Shown here: positions 1 to 9,267 of the stretch, in pieces
Layout: each line of letters starts with the position of its first letter
How positions within the stretch are numbered: position 1 is the stretch's first letter
From: Roseococcus sp.
GTDB lineage: Bacteria; Pseudomonadota; Alphaproteobacteria; Acetobacterales; Acetobacteraceae
Assembly (NCBI RefSeq): GCF_019747315.1
Contig: NZ_JAIEQY010000402.1
Coordinates: 1-39,986, forward strand
Length of the DNA: 39,986 nt
Direction: 5' to 3'
Translations under genes and position numbers: made by a program
Notes under the pieces: model-generated
Seen by the model: the letters and a program-made list of their open reading frames with translations, nothing else
Told to the model about the DNA's origin: nothing
Databases searched by the model: none

Positions 1-696
1 CGCTTCCTCTCGCTCGACCTCAACTACGGCAATGACGTCGATTCCCGCACCTATCGCTACCTGCTGGAGAGCGGGATGACGCCGGAGGAGTACAGCTTCT
101 TCCTGACCGGCAACCTCCGCCGCCACTGCATCATGGGCACCGACTACTACCAGACCAACGAGCACCGCGTCTGGGCCGATGGAACCACCCGCGGCGCGGG
201 CGATGTCTTTGGCTACTCCGAAATCACGCGCCAGTATTACGACCGCTTCCGCCTGCCCGTGATGCACACCGAGACGAATTTCACCGAGGGGCCGACGGGG
301 GAGGAGGCGGTCTATTGGCTCTGGAAGGAGTGGGCCAATGTGCTGCGCCTGCGCAATGCCGGCATCCCGATGGTGGGCTTCACCTGGTATTCGCTGACGG
401 ACCAGGTGGATTGGGACACCACGCTGCGCGAGAATAACGGGCGGGTGAACCCGCTCGGCCTCTATGACCTCGATCGCAATCCGCGCGCGGTGGGCCATGC
501 CTACAAGACCCTCGTCGCCAATTGGCGCCGCCTTCTGCCCTCCCGCAGCGTGTGCCTGACCTTGCCCATTTTCCTTCCGAGCGAGCAGGAAAGCGAGGTG
601 GTGCGCTGCCGGCAGGATTTTGCCCGCGAGTTGCGGCGCAGCACCACCCGCGCCGAGCCGGCCTATGCGCGCAAGGCCCGCCCCGATGTCGCTTGA
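1..696 (+). CDS. Glycoside hydrolase family 1-like protein (C-terminal part; gene begins upstream of window)
   Basis: Frame 1 is open from base 1; translation RFLSLDLNYGNDVDSRTYRYLLESG...GTDYYQTNEHRVW...MHTETNF...GFTWYSLTDQVDWDTTLRENNGRVNPLGLYDLDRNPR resembles the C-terminal part of GH1/beta-glucosidase-like proteins; stop at 694-696. Confidence 0.7.
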   Translation, partial: RFLSLDLNYGNDVDSRTYRYLLESGMTPEEYSFFLTGNLRRHCIMGTDYYQTNEHRVWADGTTRGAGDVFGYSEITRQYYDRFRLPVMHTETNFTEGPTGEEAVYWLWKEWANVLRLRNAGIPMVGFTWYSLTDQVDWDTTLRENNGRVNPLGLYDLDRNPRAVGHAYKTLVANWRRLLPSRSVCLTLPIFLPSEQESEVVRCRQDFARELRRSTTRAEPAYARKARPDVA

Positions 697-1423
697 GGGG
701 AAGGTCGCCATCGTCACCGGCGCGGGCGGCGGCATCGGCCTCGCCACCGCGATCCGGCTGGGGCGCGAGGGCGCTTCGGTGGTGCTGGCCCTGCGCCGAC
801 TGGAGGGGGCGGAGGCGCATCTGGCCGCGGTGCGCGCGGGTGGCGCGCCGGAGGCATTGGCCCTCGAATGCGATGTCTCGGACGAGGCGGCGGTGGCGGC
901 CTGCTGCGAGGCGACGATGCGGCGCTTCGGGCGGCTCGACATCATCGTGAACAATGCGGGGCTGATGAATTTCCGTCCGCTGGCCGAACTCACGGGCGCG
1001 GATTGGCTGGCGGTGCTGGGCGTGGACCTACTGGGTGCGGCCTTCTTTACGGGCGAGGCGCTGCGCCGGATGGGGCGCGGCGGCGCCATCGTGAACATCG
1101 CCAGCGTGCATGCGGTGGAGACCACGGCCGATGTGGCACCCTATGCGGCGGCCAAGGCCGGCATGCTTTCGCTGACGCGCTCCGCCGCCATCGAGGGCAG
1201 GCCGCTCGGCATCCGCGCCAACGCCATCCTGCCCGGCGCGGTGGAGACGAAGATGCTGCGCGACAATCCCAATGTCGCCTCGGGCGCCGAGGCGCTGGAC
1301 GCCGCCGATATCGGCCGCCCGGAGGATGTCGCGGCGGCGGTGGCCTTCCTGGCCTCCGAGGATGCGGCCTTCGTGACGGGGGCGACGCTCGCCGTGGATG
1401 GGGGGCGCCTCGCGCGGCTTTGA
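686..1423 (+). CDS. SDR family oxidoreductase
   Basis: MSLEGKVAIVTGAGGGIGLATAIRLG (Rossmann TGxxxGIG), NNAG, YAAAKAG active-site motif; start at 686 overlaps the upstream stop. Confidence 0.9.
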   Translation: MSLEGKVAIVTGAGGGIGLATAIRLGREGASVVLALRRLEGAEAHLAAVRAGGAPEALALECDVSDEAAVAACCEATMRRFGRLDIIVNNAGLMNFRPLAELTGADWLAVLGVDLLGAAFFTGEALRRMGRGGAIVNIASVHAVETTADVAPYAAAKAGMLSLTRSAAIEGRPLGIRANAILPGAVETKMLRDNPNVASGAEALDAADIGRPEDVAAAVAFLASEDAAFVTGATLAVDGGRLARL

Positions 1424-1492
1424 GCAGGCCCGCGCAGCTTCGGCGCGCCCGTCGCGTTGGCAATCCAGGCCACAGCAAGCGGGGCGCCACCC

Positions 1493-2446
1493 ATGCCGAA
1501 GCAGCATCCGGACCGCGGATGGTCCGTGGAGGATATCCCGACCCAGGCGGGCCGCGTCGCGCTGGTGACGGGGGGCAGCGGCGGCCTCGGTGCCCAGGTG
1601 GCGCTGGGCCTGTTGCGCGCGGGTGCCCGTGTCATGCTGGCGGCGCGAGACGCCGAGCAGGGCGAGAAGGCCGCGGCGGCGATGCGTGCTGCGGTGCCGG
1701 GCGCCGCCGTCGAATACCAGCCGCTGGATCTGGCGAGCCTCGCCAGCGTCGCGGCTTGCGCGCAGAGCGTCGCGGCCCGCGCGCCGGCCGTGGATCTGCT
1801 GGTGAACAATGCAGGCGTGATGGCGCTGCCCGAGCGGCGTGAAACCCAGGATGGCTTCGAGATGCAATGGGGCGTCAACCATCTGGGCCATGTCGCGCTG
1901 ACGGCCCGGCTGCTGCCGCTGCTGCGCCGGGGCCATGCGGCGCGCGTGGTCTGGGTCAGCAGCCTGGCGCATCGGCTCGGGCGGTTGAATTTCGCCGATC
2001 TCCAGGCGCGGCGCGGCTACCATCCCTGGCGCGCCTATGCGCAATCGAAGCTCGCGGTGCTGGCCTTCGCGCTGGAGTTCGAGCGCCGCGCGCGAGCGGG
2101 TGGCTGGGGTGTCTCGGGGCTGGCGGCGCATCCCGGCTGGGCGCTGACAAATCTCTACGCCAATGGGCCACTGGCCGGACGCGCGCCAGGCTTCCTGGTC
2201 CGGCTGATGCGGCGGGGGACGCGGCTGCTCTCCCATTCGGCCGAAGTGGGGGCGCTGCCGATTCTCTATGCGGCGACGGCGCCGGATGCGCAGGGCGGCA
2301 GCTTCATCGGCCGGTCCTGGCTGTCGGAGCTGCGCGGGCCGCCCGGCCCGGCGAAGGCCGCTCCGGCCGCGCTCGACCGCCGCCTGGCTTGCCGGCTTTG
2401 GCAGGTCTCGCAGGCGATGGCGGGCTGCGGTTTTCCCAAGTCATGA
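1493..2446 (+). CDS. SDR family oxidoreductase (retinol dehydrogenase/WWOX-like)
   Basis: VALVTGGSGGLGAQVALGLLRAGARVMLAAR, LVNNAGVMALPERRETQDGFEMQWGVNHLGHVALTARLLPLL, YAQSKLA. Confidence 0.88.
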   Translation: MPKQHPDRGWSVEDIPTQAGRVALVTGGSGGLGAQVALGLLRAGARVMLAARDAEQGEKAAAAMRAAVPGAAVEYQPLDLASLASVAACAQSVAARAPAVDLLVNNAGVMALPERRETQDGFEMQWGVNHLGHVALTARLLPLLRRGHAARVVWVSSLAHRLGRLNFADLQARRGYHPWRAYAQSKLAVLAFALEFERRARAGGWGVSGLAAHPGWALTNLYANGPLAGRAPGFLVRLMRRGTRLLSHSAEVGALPILYAATAPDAQGGSFIGRSWLSELRGPPGPAKAAPAALDRRLACRLWQVSQAMAGCGFPKS

Positions 2447-2560
2447 AGCATCGGCGCAGGTGGGAAGAACGGCAGGGAAGGGCAACCAATGCCGGCCCAT
2501 CCGGTTGAAGGGGCACCCGTTGAAGGGGCACGGGCCAGGACGCCAGCGAGGAGACGTCAT

Positions 2561-2950
2561 ATGCGTGTCATTCCCACCCGCATCCATGCGGTGCTCGACT
2601 ACGTGGTCGGCCTGGTGCTGATCTTCGCGCCCATGGTCCTGGGCTTCGCCGATGGCGGCCCGGCGCAGTTTGTGCCGCAGATGCTTGGCGTGGCGGCCAT
2701 TGGCCTGGCACTGGTCACGGATTACGAGCTTGGCTTGTTGCGCCTTATTCCCATGCAGGTTCATCTGGCGCTGGATTTCGCCAGCGGCCTGCTGTTGCTG
2801 GCCTCGCCCTGGCTGTTCGGCTTCGCGGGTTTGGTCGCATGGCCGCATGTGCTCTTCGGCCTGCTCGAGGTCGGCGTGGTCCTGCTGTCGGGCACCACGC
2901 CCACGGCCCGCCCCGCCGCCTACCAGCCGCGCGATTCAAGGCCCGGCTGA
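2561..2950 (+). CDS. Small integral membrane protein, SPW-repeat-like
   Basis: Hydrophobic helices with repeated pattern (RIHAVLDYVVGLVLIFAPMVLGF ... QVHLALDFASGLLLLASPWLFGF); ATG at 2561 preceded by GAGGAG-like RBS. Confidence 0.7.
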   Translation: MRVIPTRIHAVLDYVVGLVLIFAPMVLGFADGGPAQFVPQMLGVAAIGLALVTDYELGLLRLIPMQVHLALDFASGLLLLASPWLFGFAGLVAWPHVLFGLLEVGVVLLSGTTPTARPAAYQPRDSRPG

Positions 2951-2960
2951 TCTCGCCCGC

Positions 2961-3650
2961 TCAGCCCGCCAGCGCCGCCAGTTCGGCGCGGATTTCCTCC
3001 ATGCCGGCGCCCGTCTCGCTGCTCGTCGTCAGGACCAGGGGGTGGCCGGCCGGGTGCTTGCGCGCCAGGGCCTGCACCTCCGCCTGTCGCGCCTGGAGCT
3101 GGGCCGGCTTCACGTCATCGCTCTTGGTGAGGACGATCTGGAAGGCCACGGCGGCCTTGTCCAGCAGGTCCATCACGGCGGTGTCGGAGGGCTTGGTCTC
3201 GATGCGGCTGTCCATCAGCAGGAGGACGCGGCGGAGGTTCGGGCGGCCGCGCAGGTAGTCGAACATCAGGCCCTGCCAATCCTCCTTCACCAGCTTGGAG
3301 GCCTTGGCATAGCCGTAGCCCGGCATGTCCACGAGCGTCATCCGGCCTTCATCCAGCGTGAAGAAATTGAGCTGCTTGGTGCGGCCCGGCGTGACGGAGA
3401 CGCGGGCCAGCGCCTTCTGCCCGGTCAGCGCATTCATCAGCGAGGACTTGCCGACATTCGAGCGCCCGGCCAGCGCCACCTCGATACCATCGGGCGGGGG
3501 CAGGTGGTCCAGCCCCTGTGCGGCGGTGAAGAAGGTGCAGGGGCGGGCGAAGAGCAGGCGGCCCGCCTCGATCAGGGCGGCGCGCTCCGCTTCGTCGCGC
3601 GCCTCGATCAGCCCACCGGAAGGAAGGGCGGGCCGGTCGGGTCCGCTCAT
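2961..3650 (-). CDS. yihA: Ribosome biogenesis GTP-binding protein YihA/YsxC (EngB)
   Basis: EVALAGRSNVGKSSLMNALTG (Walker A), VDMPGYGYAKASK, LTKSDDVK; follows yidC with ATGA overlap at 3647-3650. Confidence 0.95.
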   Translation of the reverse strand: MSGPDRPALPSGGLIEARDEAERAALIEAGRLLFARPCTFFTAAQGLDHLPPPDGIEVALAGRSNVGKSSLMNALTGQKALARVSVTPGRTKQLNFFTLDEGRMTLVDMPGYGYAKASKLVKEDWQGLMFDYLRGRPNLRRVLLLMDSRIETKPSDTAVMDLLDKAAVAFQIVLTKSDDVKPAQLQARQAEVQALARKHPAGHPLVLTTSSETGAGMEEIRAELAALAG

Positions 3651-5440
3651 TTCTTCACGGCGACCGCGCCGCCCCCGGTCCCACCCTGGCTGGGCGGCTT
3701 GGCCGCCTCGCGCTTCGCATCGAGTCGCATGATATACCATTGCTGGCCGATGGAGAGCAGGTTGTTCCAGGTCCAGTAGATGACCAGGCCGGCCGGGAAG
3801 CTCGCCAGCATGAAGGTGAAGATCACCGGCATCCACTGGAAGATCTTCTGCTGGATCGGATCGGGCGGCTGCGGGTTCAGCTTCTGCTGGAAGTACATGG
3901 TCAGGCCCATGGCGATGGCCCAGGCCGGCAGATGCAGGAAGGCGGGCGGATCGAAGGGGATCAGCCCGAAGAGGTTGAAGAAGTTCGTGGGATCGGGCGC
4001 CGAAAGGTCGAGGATCCAGCCGAAGAAGGGCGCGTGGCGCATCTCGATGGTGACGAAGAGCACCTTGTAGAGCGCGAAGAAGACCGGAATCTGGATCAGG
4101 ATTGGCAGGCAGCCCGAGGCCGGGTTGATCTTCTCGCTCTTGTACAGGCCCATCATCTCGGCCTGCATCTTCTGCGGCTCTTCCTTATAGCGCTCCCGGA
4201 TCTCGGTCATTTTCGGCGCGAGCAGGCGCATCCGGCTCATGCTCTTGTAGGCCTTGTTCGCCAGCGGGAAGAAGGCGATCTTGAGGCCGAGCGTGAAGAG
4301 CAGGATGGCGATGCCCATGTTGCCGGTGAGCACGAAGAGCCAGTCCAGCCCGTAGAAGAAGGGCTTGGTGATGAAGTAGAACCAGCCGAAATCAATCGCC
4401 TTGTCGAAATCCTGGATGCGCAGGCGCGTCGCGTAGTCATCCAGCAGGCGGACTTCCTTGGCGCCGGCAAACAGGCGGGTGGCCAACGTATCGGTGGCGC
4501 CGGCGGCGATGGTGACGGGGGCGGGCGGCGCCACATCCACCTGCCAGCGATCGATCGGGCCATCCTGGATGTGCCGGAAGGCCGAGCGCAGGCGCGTGCC
4601 GTCATCGGCGCGGGTCAGCGCCGTCAGCCAGTATTTGTCGGACAGGCCGGCCCAGCCCTCGGCCGCCTCATTGTCCCAGGCGGAACCCTGCGCGCGGCGG
4701 GGCCCGGTCTGTTCCTTCTTGCCGTCGGTGTAGGTGATCTCGGTCAGGCGGCCATCCTGCACGGCGATGAAGCCCTCATGCAGGATGAAGAAGCCGGCGA
4801 CCTGCGGCGTGCGCTCGCGGCGGATACGGGCCCAGGGGAGGAGTTGCACGGGCTCGGCGCTGGTGTTCCGCACGCGCTGCTGCATGTGGAACATGTAGTT
4901 GGCATCGAGGGTCAGCACCGCCTCGAAGACCTGGCCCTGGCCATTCTCCCAGCTGAAGGTGACGGGCGTCGTCGCAGTCAGCGGCCCGCCGGTCACGGTC
5001 CAGTCGGTATCGTTGTCGGGTACGCGGGTGCGGCTATCGGCCGAGGTCCAGCCCCATTGGGCGAAATACCCTTCCGGCCGGCCGCGCGGGGCCAGCAGGG
5101 TCACCAGCGGCGAGTTGCGGTCGATCGTCTCGCGGTAATCCTTGAGGATCAGCGATTCCAGCATCAGGCCGCGGGCGGAGATGCGGCCCTGGACGCGCGG
5201 GTTTTCGACGGCAACCATCTGCGCCGGCGTGCCGGGCGTGGCTGTCACGGCGGTCGCGCTGGCGCCGGGTGCCGTGACCGCGCCGGGTGCCGTGGGCGTG
5301 GCCGGCAGCGGCACCTCGGCCGTGCTGGCCGGCCCCGTGGCCACCACCGGCGCGGGCGCCTGGGAGCGGTTATAGACCTCGAAGGTCAGCAGGATGCCGA
5401 TGGAAAGGGCGATCGCGGCGAGGAGGCGCTTCTGGTCCAT
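3647..5440 (-). CDS. yidC: Membrane protein insertase YidC
   Basis: MDQKRLLAAIALSIGILLTFEVY N-terminus; conserved C-terminal 60KD_IMP region (NKAYKSMSRMRLLAPKMTEIRERYKEEPQKMQAEMMGLYKSEKINPASGCLPILIQIPVFFALYKVLF). Confidence 0.97.
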   Translation of the reverse strand: MDQKRLLAAIALSIGILLTFEVYNRSQAPAPVVATGPASTAEVPLPATPTAPGAVTAPGASATAVTATPGTPAQMVAVENPRVQGRISARGLMLESLILKDYRETIDRNSPLVTLLAPRGRPEGYFAQWGWTSADSRTRVPDNDTDWTVTGGPLTATTPVTFSWENGQGQVFEAVLTLDANYMFHMQQRVRNTSAEPVQLLPWARIRRERTPQVAGFFILHEGFIAVQDGRLTEITYTDGKKEQTGPRRAQGSAWDNEAAEGWAGLSDKYWLTALTRADDGTRLRSAFRHIQDGPIDRWQVDVAPPAPVTIAAGATDTLATRLFAGAKEVRLLDDYATRLRIQDFDKAIDFGWFYFITKPFFYGLDWLFVLTGNMGIAILLFTLGLKIAFFPLANKAYKSMSRMRLLAPKMTEIRERYKEEPQKMQAEMMGLYKSEKINPASGCLPILIQIPVFFALYKVLFVTIEMRHAPFFGWILDLSAPDPTNFFNLFGLIPFDPPAFLHLPAWAIAMGLTMYFQQKLNPQPPDPIQQKIFQWMPVIFTFMLASFPAGLVIYWTWNNLLSIGQQWYIMRLDAKREAAKPPSQGGTGGGAVAVKK

Positions 5441-5449
5441 GGGTCTCGA

Positions 5450-5731
5450 TCAGGTCTCTGGGCTGGTCTGGCCGCGGGCGGCCAGCCTGTTCAGGGCCAG
5501 GCTGTTAGGGGATTGTGGAACCGGGTCATAGCCACCCGGATGCCAGGGGTTGCAGCGCAGGATGCGCCGGGCGGAGAGGGTGCTGCCGCGCAACGCGCCA
5601 TGCTCGGACAGCGCCTCCACGGCGAAGCTGGAGCAGCTGGGGTAGAAGCGGCAATTGCAGCCCAGGATGGGCCGCAGCGTCCATTGATAGGCGATGACCG
5701 CGCCCTTGAGCAGTGCGGTGCCGGGATTCAT
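5450..5731 (-). CDS. yidD: Membrane protein insertion efficiency factor YidD
   Basis: AYQWTLRPILGCNCRFYPSCSSFAVEALSEHGALRGSTLSARRILRCNPWHPGGYDPVP; located between rnpA and yidC. Confidence 0.95.
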   Translation of the reverse strand: MNPGTALLKGAVIAYQWTLRPILGCNCRFYPSCSSFAVEALSEHGALRGSTLSARRILRCNPWHPGGYDPVPQSPNSLALNRLAARGQTSPET

Positions 5732-6090
5732 GCGCCAGAGGACTGGGGCTGGGCGGCGGGGCGCGGGACGCCCGCCTTGCGCATCGCCGATTCGAAATCG
5801 GCCAGCAAGGCAGGGAAGGGGCAGCTCCCGGTGCCGTCGCGGGCGATCAGCACGAGGTCAAAGCCGGGCGCCGGGGCTGCGGCCAAGTGCAGGCGCGCGG
5901 CAGCTCGCAGCCGGCGCTTGGCGCGGTTGCGGGCCACGGCATTGCCGATCTTCTTGGTGGCGGTAAAGCCGAGCCGCGTTTCGCTGTCATTCCGGGGCAG
6001 GGCCTGGAGGACGAGCATGTCCCGCGCGGCCTTGCGGCCCGCCTTGGCGGCGCGAACGAATTCCGCGCGGCGCTTGAGGCGACCGAGCAT
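5728..6090 (-). CDS. rnpA: Ribonuclease P protein component
   Basis: MLGRLKRRAEFVRAAKAGRKAARDMLVLQALPR...RLGFTATKKIGNAVARNRAKRRLRAA signature; ATGA overlap with yidD. Confidence 0.95.
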   Translation of the reverse strand: MLGRLKRRAEFVRAAKAGRKAARDMLVLQALPRNDSETRLGFTATKKIGNAVARNRAKRRLRAAARLHLAAAPAPGFDLVLIARDGTGSCPFPALLADFESAMRKAGVPRPAAQPQSSGA

Positions 6091-6126
6091 GGCTGGCCCT
6101 CCCTGTCGCGACGCGCGGCGGAAAAA

Positions 6127-6261
6127 TCAGGCGGAGAGCTTGGCGCGGCCCTTGGAGCGGCGATTGGCCAGCACCTTGCGGCCACCCACGGTGGCGAGGC
6201 GGGCGCGGAAACCGTGCCGGCGCTTCCGGACGAGCTTGGAGGGCTGATAGGTGCGCTTCAC
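6127..6261 (-). CDS. rpmH: 50S ribosomal protein L34 (GTG start)
   Basis: Own translation of the minus strand: (M)[43 protein letters not shown], 44 aa; GTG start at 6261, TGA at 6127-6129; absent from the supplied ORF track because it is short. Confidence 0.97.
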   Translation of the reverse strand: MKRTYQPSKLVRKRRHGFRARLATVGGRKVLANRRSKGRAKLSA

Positions 6262-6479
6262 GGCAGGCTCCTGAGAATCATGAGTCAAAAAGAATGAGCC
6301 GGCGCTGGAAAGGCCAGCCCGGCGGTGCCGCTGTATAGGGAGGTGCGGCGTGGCGCGTCAACCTTGCGGCAGCGCGGTGAAGCGGCTGCCACACGCGCCC
6401 CGGCGCCGGATCAAGCTACGGCCTTGCATTTTGGGGAGGCGAGGCGCCAGGCTCCTCTCAAAGACTGGGAGGAAGAAGC

Positions 6480-7463
6480 ATGACCCACCTGACCCGCCGC
6501 CACCTGCTGGCCGCAAGTGCCGGCCTTGCCGCGCCCGCGGCCGCCCAGCCGAATCCGGCCGCGAACTGGCCAGAGAAGGCCTGGCGCGTGCTGGTGGGCG
6601 GCGCACCCGGCGGCGCCAGCGACATCTTCATGCGCATCCTGGAGCCCAGCCTGCGCGAGAGCCTGAGCCATGGCTTCTGGCTGGATAATCGCCCCGGCGC
6701 CGGTGGCATGCTGGCGGCCGAGATCGCAGCCCAGGCGCCGGCCGATGGCTACAATTTCCTCGTCAACCACATCGCGAGCAACGGGATCGGGCCGCATCTG
6801 CACAGGCGGGCAGGGTTCGAGCCGAACCGCGACCTGACGGGTGTCGCACGGATCGCCTCCATGCCGAATTGCCTGATCACCTTGCCCTCGCGCGGGTTCC
6901 GCTCGGTGGCCGATCTGGTGGCCTTCCTGCGCGCCAATCCGCGCGCGGGCACCTTTGGTTCGGCCGGGGTAGGGACTTCCTCGCATCTGAGCGGGGTGAT
7001 GTTCGGGCAGAGGATTGGCGTGGAACTGACGCATATCCCCTATCGCAGCACGGCGCCCAACATGCAGGCGGTGCTGGGGGGCGAGATCCTGTTTGCCATT
7101 GATAATGCGCCGGCCTCGGCCCAGCAGGTGCGGGCGGGGCTGCTGACGGCGCTGGCGGTGAGTTCGGCCACGCGCTGGTCGCAATTCCCCGAATTGCCGA
7201 CCATGCAGGAAGCGGGCATCGCGGATTTTGACGTCGCCTCCTGGTATGGGCTGGTGGCACCGACGGCCACGGCCCGCCCGGTGGTGGAGAAGCTGAGCGC
7301 CGCCATCCTGCGCGCCCTGGCGGACCCCGCCATCATCCGCCGGCTGCATGAATTCGGCGCCGATCCCTGGCCGCTTGGCCCTGCCGAGTACAATGCCTTC
7401 ATGCGCGCCGAGGAAGCGAAATGGGGCCCGATCGTCCGCGCCGCAGGGGCCACGGCGAATTGA
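6480..7463 (+). CDS. Bug/TctC-family tripartite tricarboxylate transporter substrate-binding protein
   Basis: Twin-arginine-like signal (MTHLTRRHLLAASAGLAAPAAAQ), WRVLVGGAPGGASDIFMRIL..., ENRPGAGG-like NRPGAGGMLAAE, HIPYRSTAPNMQAVLGGEI. Confidence 0.92.
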   Translation: MTHLTRRHLLAASAGLAAPAAAQPNPAANWPEKAWRVLVGGAPGGASDIFMRILEPSLRESLSHGFWLDNRPGAGGMLAAEIAAQAPADGYNFLVNHIASNGIGPHLHRRAGFEPNRDLTGVARIASMPNCLITLPSRGFRSVADLVAFLRANPRAGTFGSAGVGTSSHLSGVMFGQRIGVELTHIPYRSTAPNMQAVLGGEILFAIDNAPASAQQVRAGLLTALAVSSATRWSQFPELPTMQEAGIADFDVASWYGLVAPTATARPVVEKLSAAILRALADPAIIRRLHEFGADPWPLGPAEYNAFMRAEEAKWGPIVRAAGATAN

Positions 7464-7535
7464 GGCGCATCACCAGCTTGTTGCGGCGGCGAAGCCGGGC
7501 CTAGCATGGCGGCGTTCCCCTGGAGCGACCGCGTC

Positions 7536-8498
7536 ATGAGCCTCAAGCGCCGCCATCTCCTGCTTGGCAGCCTCGCCACCCCGGCCCTGGCCCAAAGCGA
7601 GGAGGCCTGGCCCGCGCGCCCCATCCGCTGCATCGTGCCCTTCCCGGCGGGTGGCGGCACCGATATCGCGGCGCGCCTGGCCACGCGGCGCCTCTCGGAG
7701 GCGCTGGGCCAGCCTATCGTCATCGAGAACCGGCCGGGTGCCGGCGGGACCATCGGCAGCGCCGCTGTGGCCCGCGCGGCGCCGGATGGCTACACCCTCG
7801 GCATCGCCACCACGAGCACGCATCCCGTGGCGACGGTGCTGCAGCGGGACGTGCCCTATGATCCCGTCACCTCCTTCACCGCCATCACCCTGCTGGGCAC
7901 CACGCCCTATGTGCTGGTGGCGGGGCGGGCGGTCACGGCGCGCAACCTGTCCGAGTTCCTGGCGGATGCGCGGGCGCGGCCGGGGCAGGTGAGCTATGCC
8001 TCGGTGGGCGTGACCACACTGGGCTATCTGCTGACGCGCCAGTTCGAACTGCTGACGGGCGTCTCGATGCATCACGTCCCCTATCGCGGTTCCTCGCAGG
8101 TTTATCCCGACCTGCTGAACGGCACGGTGGGCGCGCTGCTGGACAATCCACCGGCCTCCTCGGCCATGGTGCGGGATGGGCAGCTCAAGGCCTTTGGCGT
8201 GACGCAGCGCTCCAATTTGCTGCCCGATGTGCCGACGTTTGAGAGCCTGGGCGTGGCCGGCTTCGACGCCGTGTTCTGGTACGGGATGGTGGCGCCCGCC
8301 GGCCTGCCGCCCGCCATCGCGAGCCGCATCCAGCAGGCACTGGCCGCGCATTTCCTGACCGATGCAGGCCGGGCCGAGATGCGCGCCTCCGACATCGAGC
8401 CCGTGATGTCGCGCCCGGCCGAGTTCGCCGCGACCATCGCCGCTGATTCCGTACGCTGGCGCGCGCTGGCCCAGCGCCTCGACATCCGCCCCGAATAG
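7536..8498 (+). CDS. Bug/TctC-family tripartite tricarboxylate transporter substrate-binding protein
   Basis: MSLKRRHLLLGSLATPALAQ signal, RPIRCIVPFPAGGGTDIAAR, VIENRPGAGGTIGS, HHVPYRGSSQVYPDLLNG. Confidence 0.93.
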   Translation: MSLKRRHLLLGSLATPALAQSEEAWPARPIRCIVPFPAGGGTDIAARLATRRLSEALGQPIVIENRPGAGGTIGSAAVARAAPDGYTLGIATTSTHPVATVLQRDVPYDPVTSFTAITLLGTTPYVLVAGRAVTARNLSEFLADARARPGQVSYASVGVTTLGYLLTRQFELLTGVSMHHVPYRGSSQVYPDLLNGTVGALLDNPPASSAMVRDGQLKAFGVTQRSNLLPDVPTFESLGVAGFDAVFWYGMVAPAGLPPAIASRIQQALAAHFLTDAGRAEMRASDIEPVMSRPAEFAATIAADSVRWRALAQRLDIRPE

Positions 8499-8509
8499 GA
8501 GACACCGCC

Positions 8510-9262
8510 ATGGACGGCATCACCCCGCAATACCGTGTGAACGAGCTGACGCCCGATCCGCGTGTCAGCTTCGACCCGAAGGTCAGCGGCGACTACGTGA
8601 AATACGCGCATCGCCTGGCCGCGCGGGGGCTCGTGAACAGCAGCGTGGGTGGCATGGTGATCCGCGTGCCGCATGAGGATTACGAGCAGGGCATCTGCTA
8701 CGCGAAGCCGCAAGGTGTCAGCCTGGAGGAGGTGGAGGTCGAGGACCTCGTCATCACCGATATCCCGTATGGCCGCATCCTGGCGGGCGAGCGCGCCACC
8801 ACCGTCGGCCACCAGATGAATCGCGAAATCCTGCGCCTGCGCCCCGATGTGAATTGCGTGATCCATCTGCATCACGACGAGACCATCGCCTTCCTGGCAG
8901 CGGGGTATGAGGAGTTCCGCTCCTTCAGCCTGACCTACGGTTTCCTGATGCAGAAGCCCGCGCATTACCTGCCGGCCAGCATCAACGTCGAGGAGGATGT
9001 GGCGCCGATCAAGACCTTCATCCAGGACACCAACTGCATCATCATGCGCCGCCACGGCTTCACCGTGCTGGGCCGCACGCTGTCGGAGGCCTATCACCGC
9101 ACCTGCGTGCTGGTGAGCGAGGTGAAGCGCAACATCATCGTCGAGACGCTGTGTTCGCTGAACGGCAAGACGCCGGAATACATCTCGGATGAGGATCTGG
9201 CGAAGATGGGCAGCCATGGCGACAAGGTGATGTACCCCGAGCTCATCAAGCGTCAGGGCTGA
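8510..9262 (+). CDS. Class II aldolase/adducin family protein
   Basis: AHRLAARGLVNSSVGGMVIRVP, CVIHLHHDETIAFLAAG (metal-binding HxH), IMRRHGFTVLGRTLSEAYHRT. Confidence 0.88.
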   Translation: MDGITPQYRVNELTPDPRVSFDPKVSGDYVKYAHRLAARGLVNSSVGGMVIRVPHEDYEQGICYAKPQGVSLEEVEVEDLVITDIPYGRILAGERATTVGHQMNREILRLRPDVNCVIHLHHDETIAFLAAGYEEFRSFSLTYGFLMQKPAHYLPASINVEEDVAPIKTFIQDTNCIIMRRHGFTVLGRTLSEAYHRTCVLVSEVKRNIIVETLCSLNGKTPEYISDEDLAKMGSHGDKVMYPELIKRQG

Positions 9263-9267
9263 GGGGC

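Noticed and set aside
541-696. Possible frameshift or pseudogene at the 3-prime end of the GH1-like gene
   Set aside because: The tail after the GH1 core is unusual, but the frame stays open to a stop overlapping the next gene start, consistent with a normal coupled gene.
3740-6247. 835-aa plus-strand ORF across yidC-yidD-rnpA-rpmH
   Set aside because: Antisense to four conserved housekeeping genes; composition artefact of high GC.
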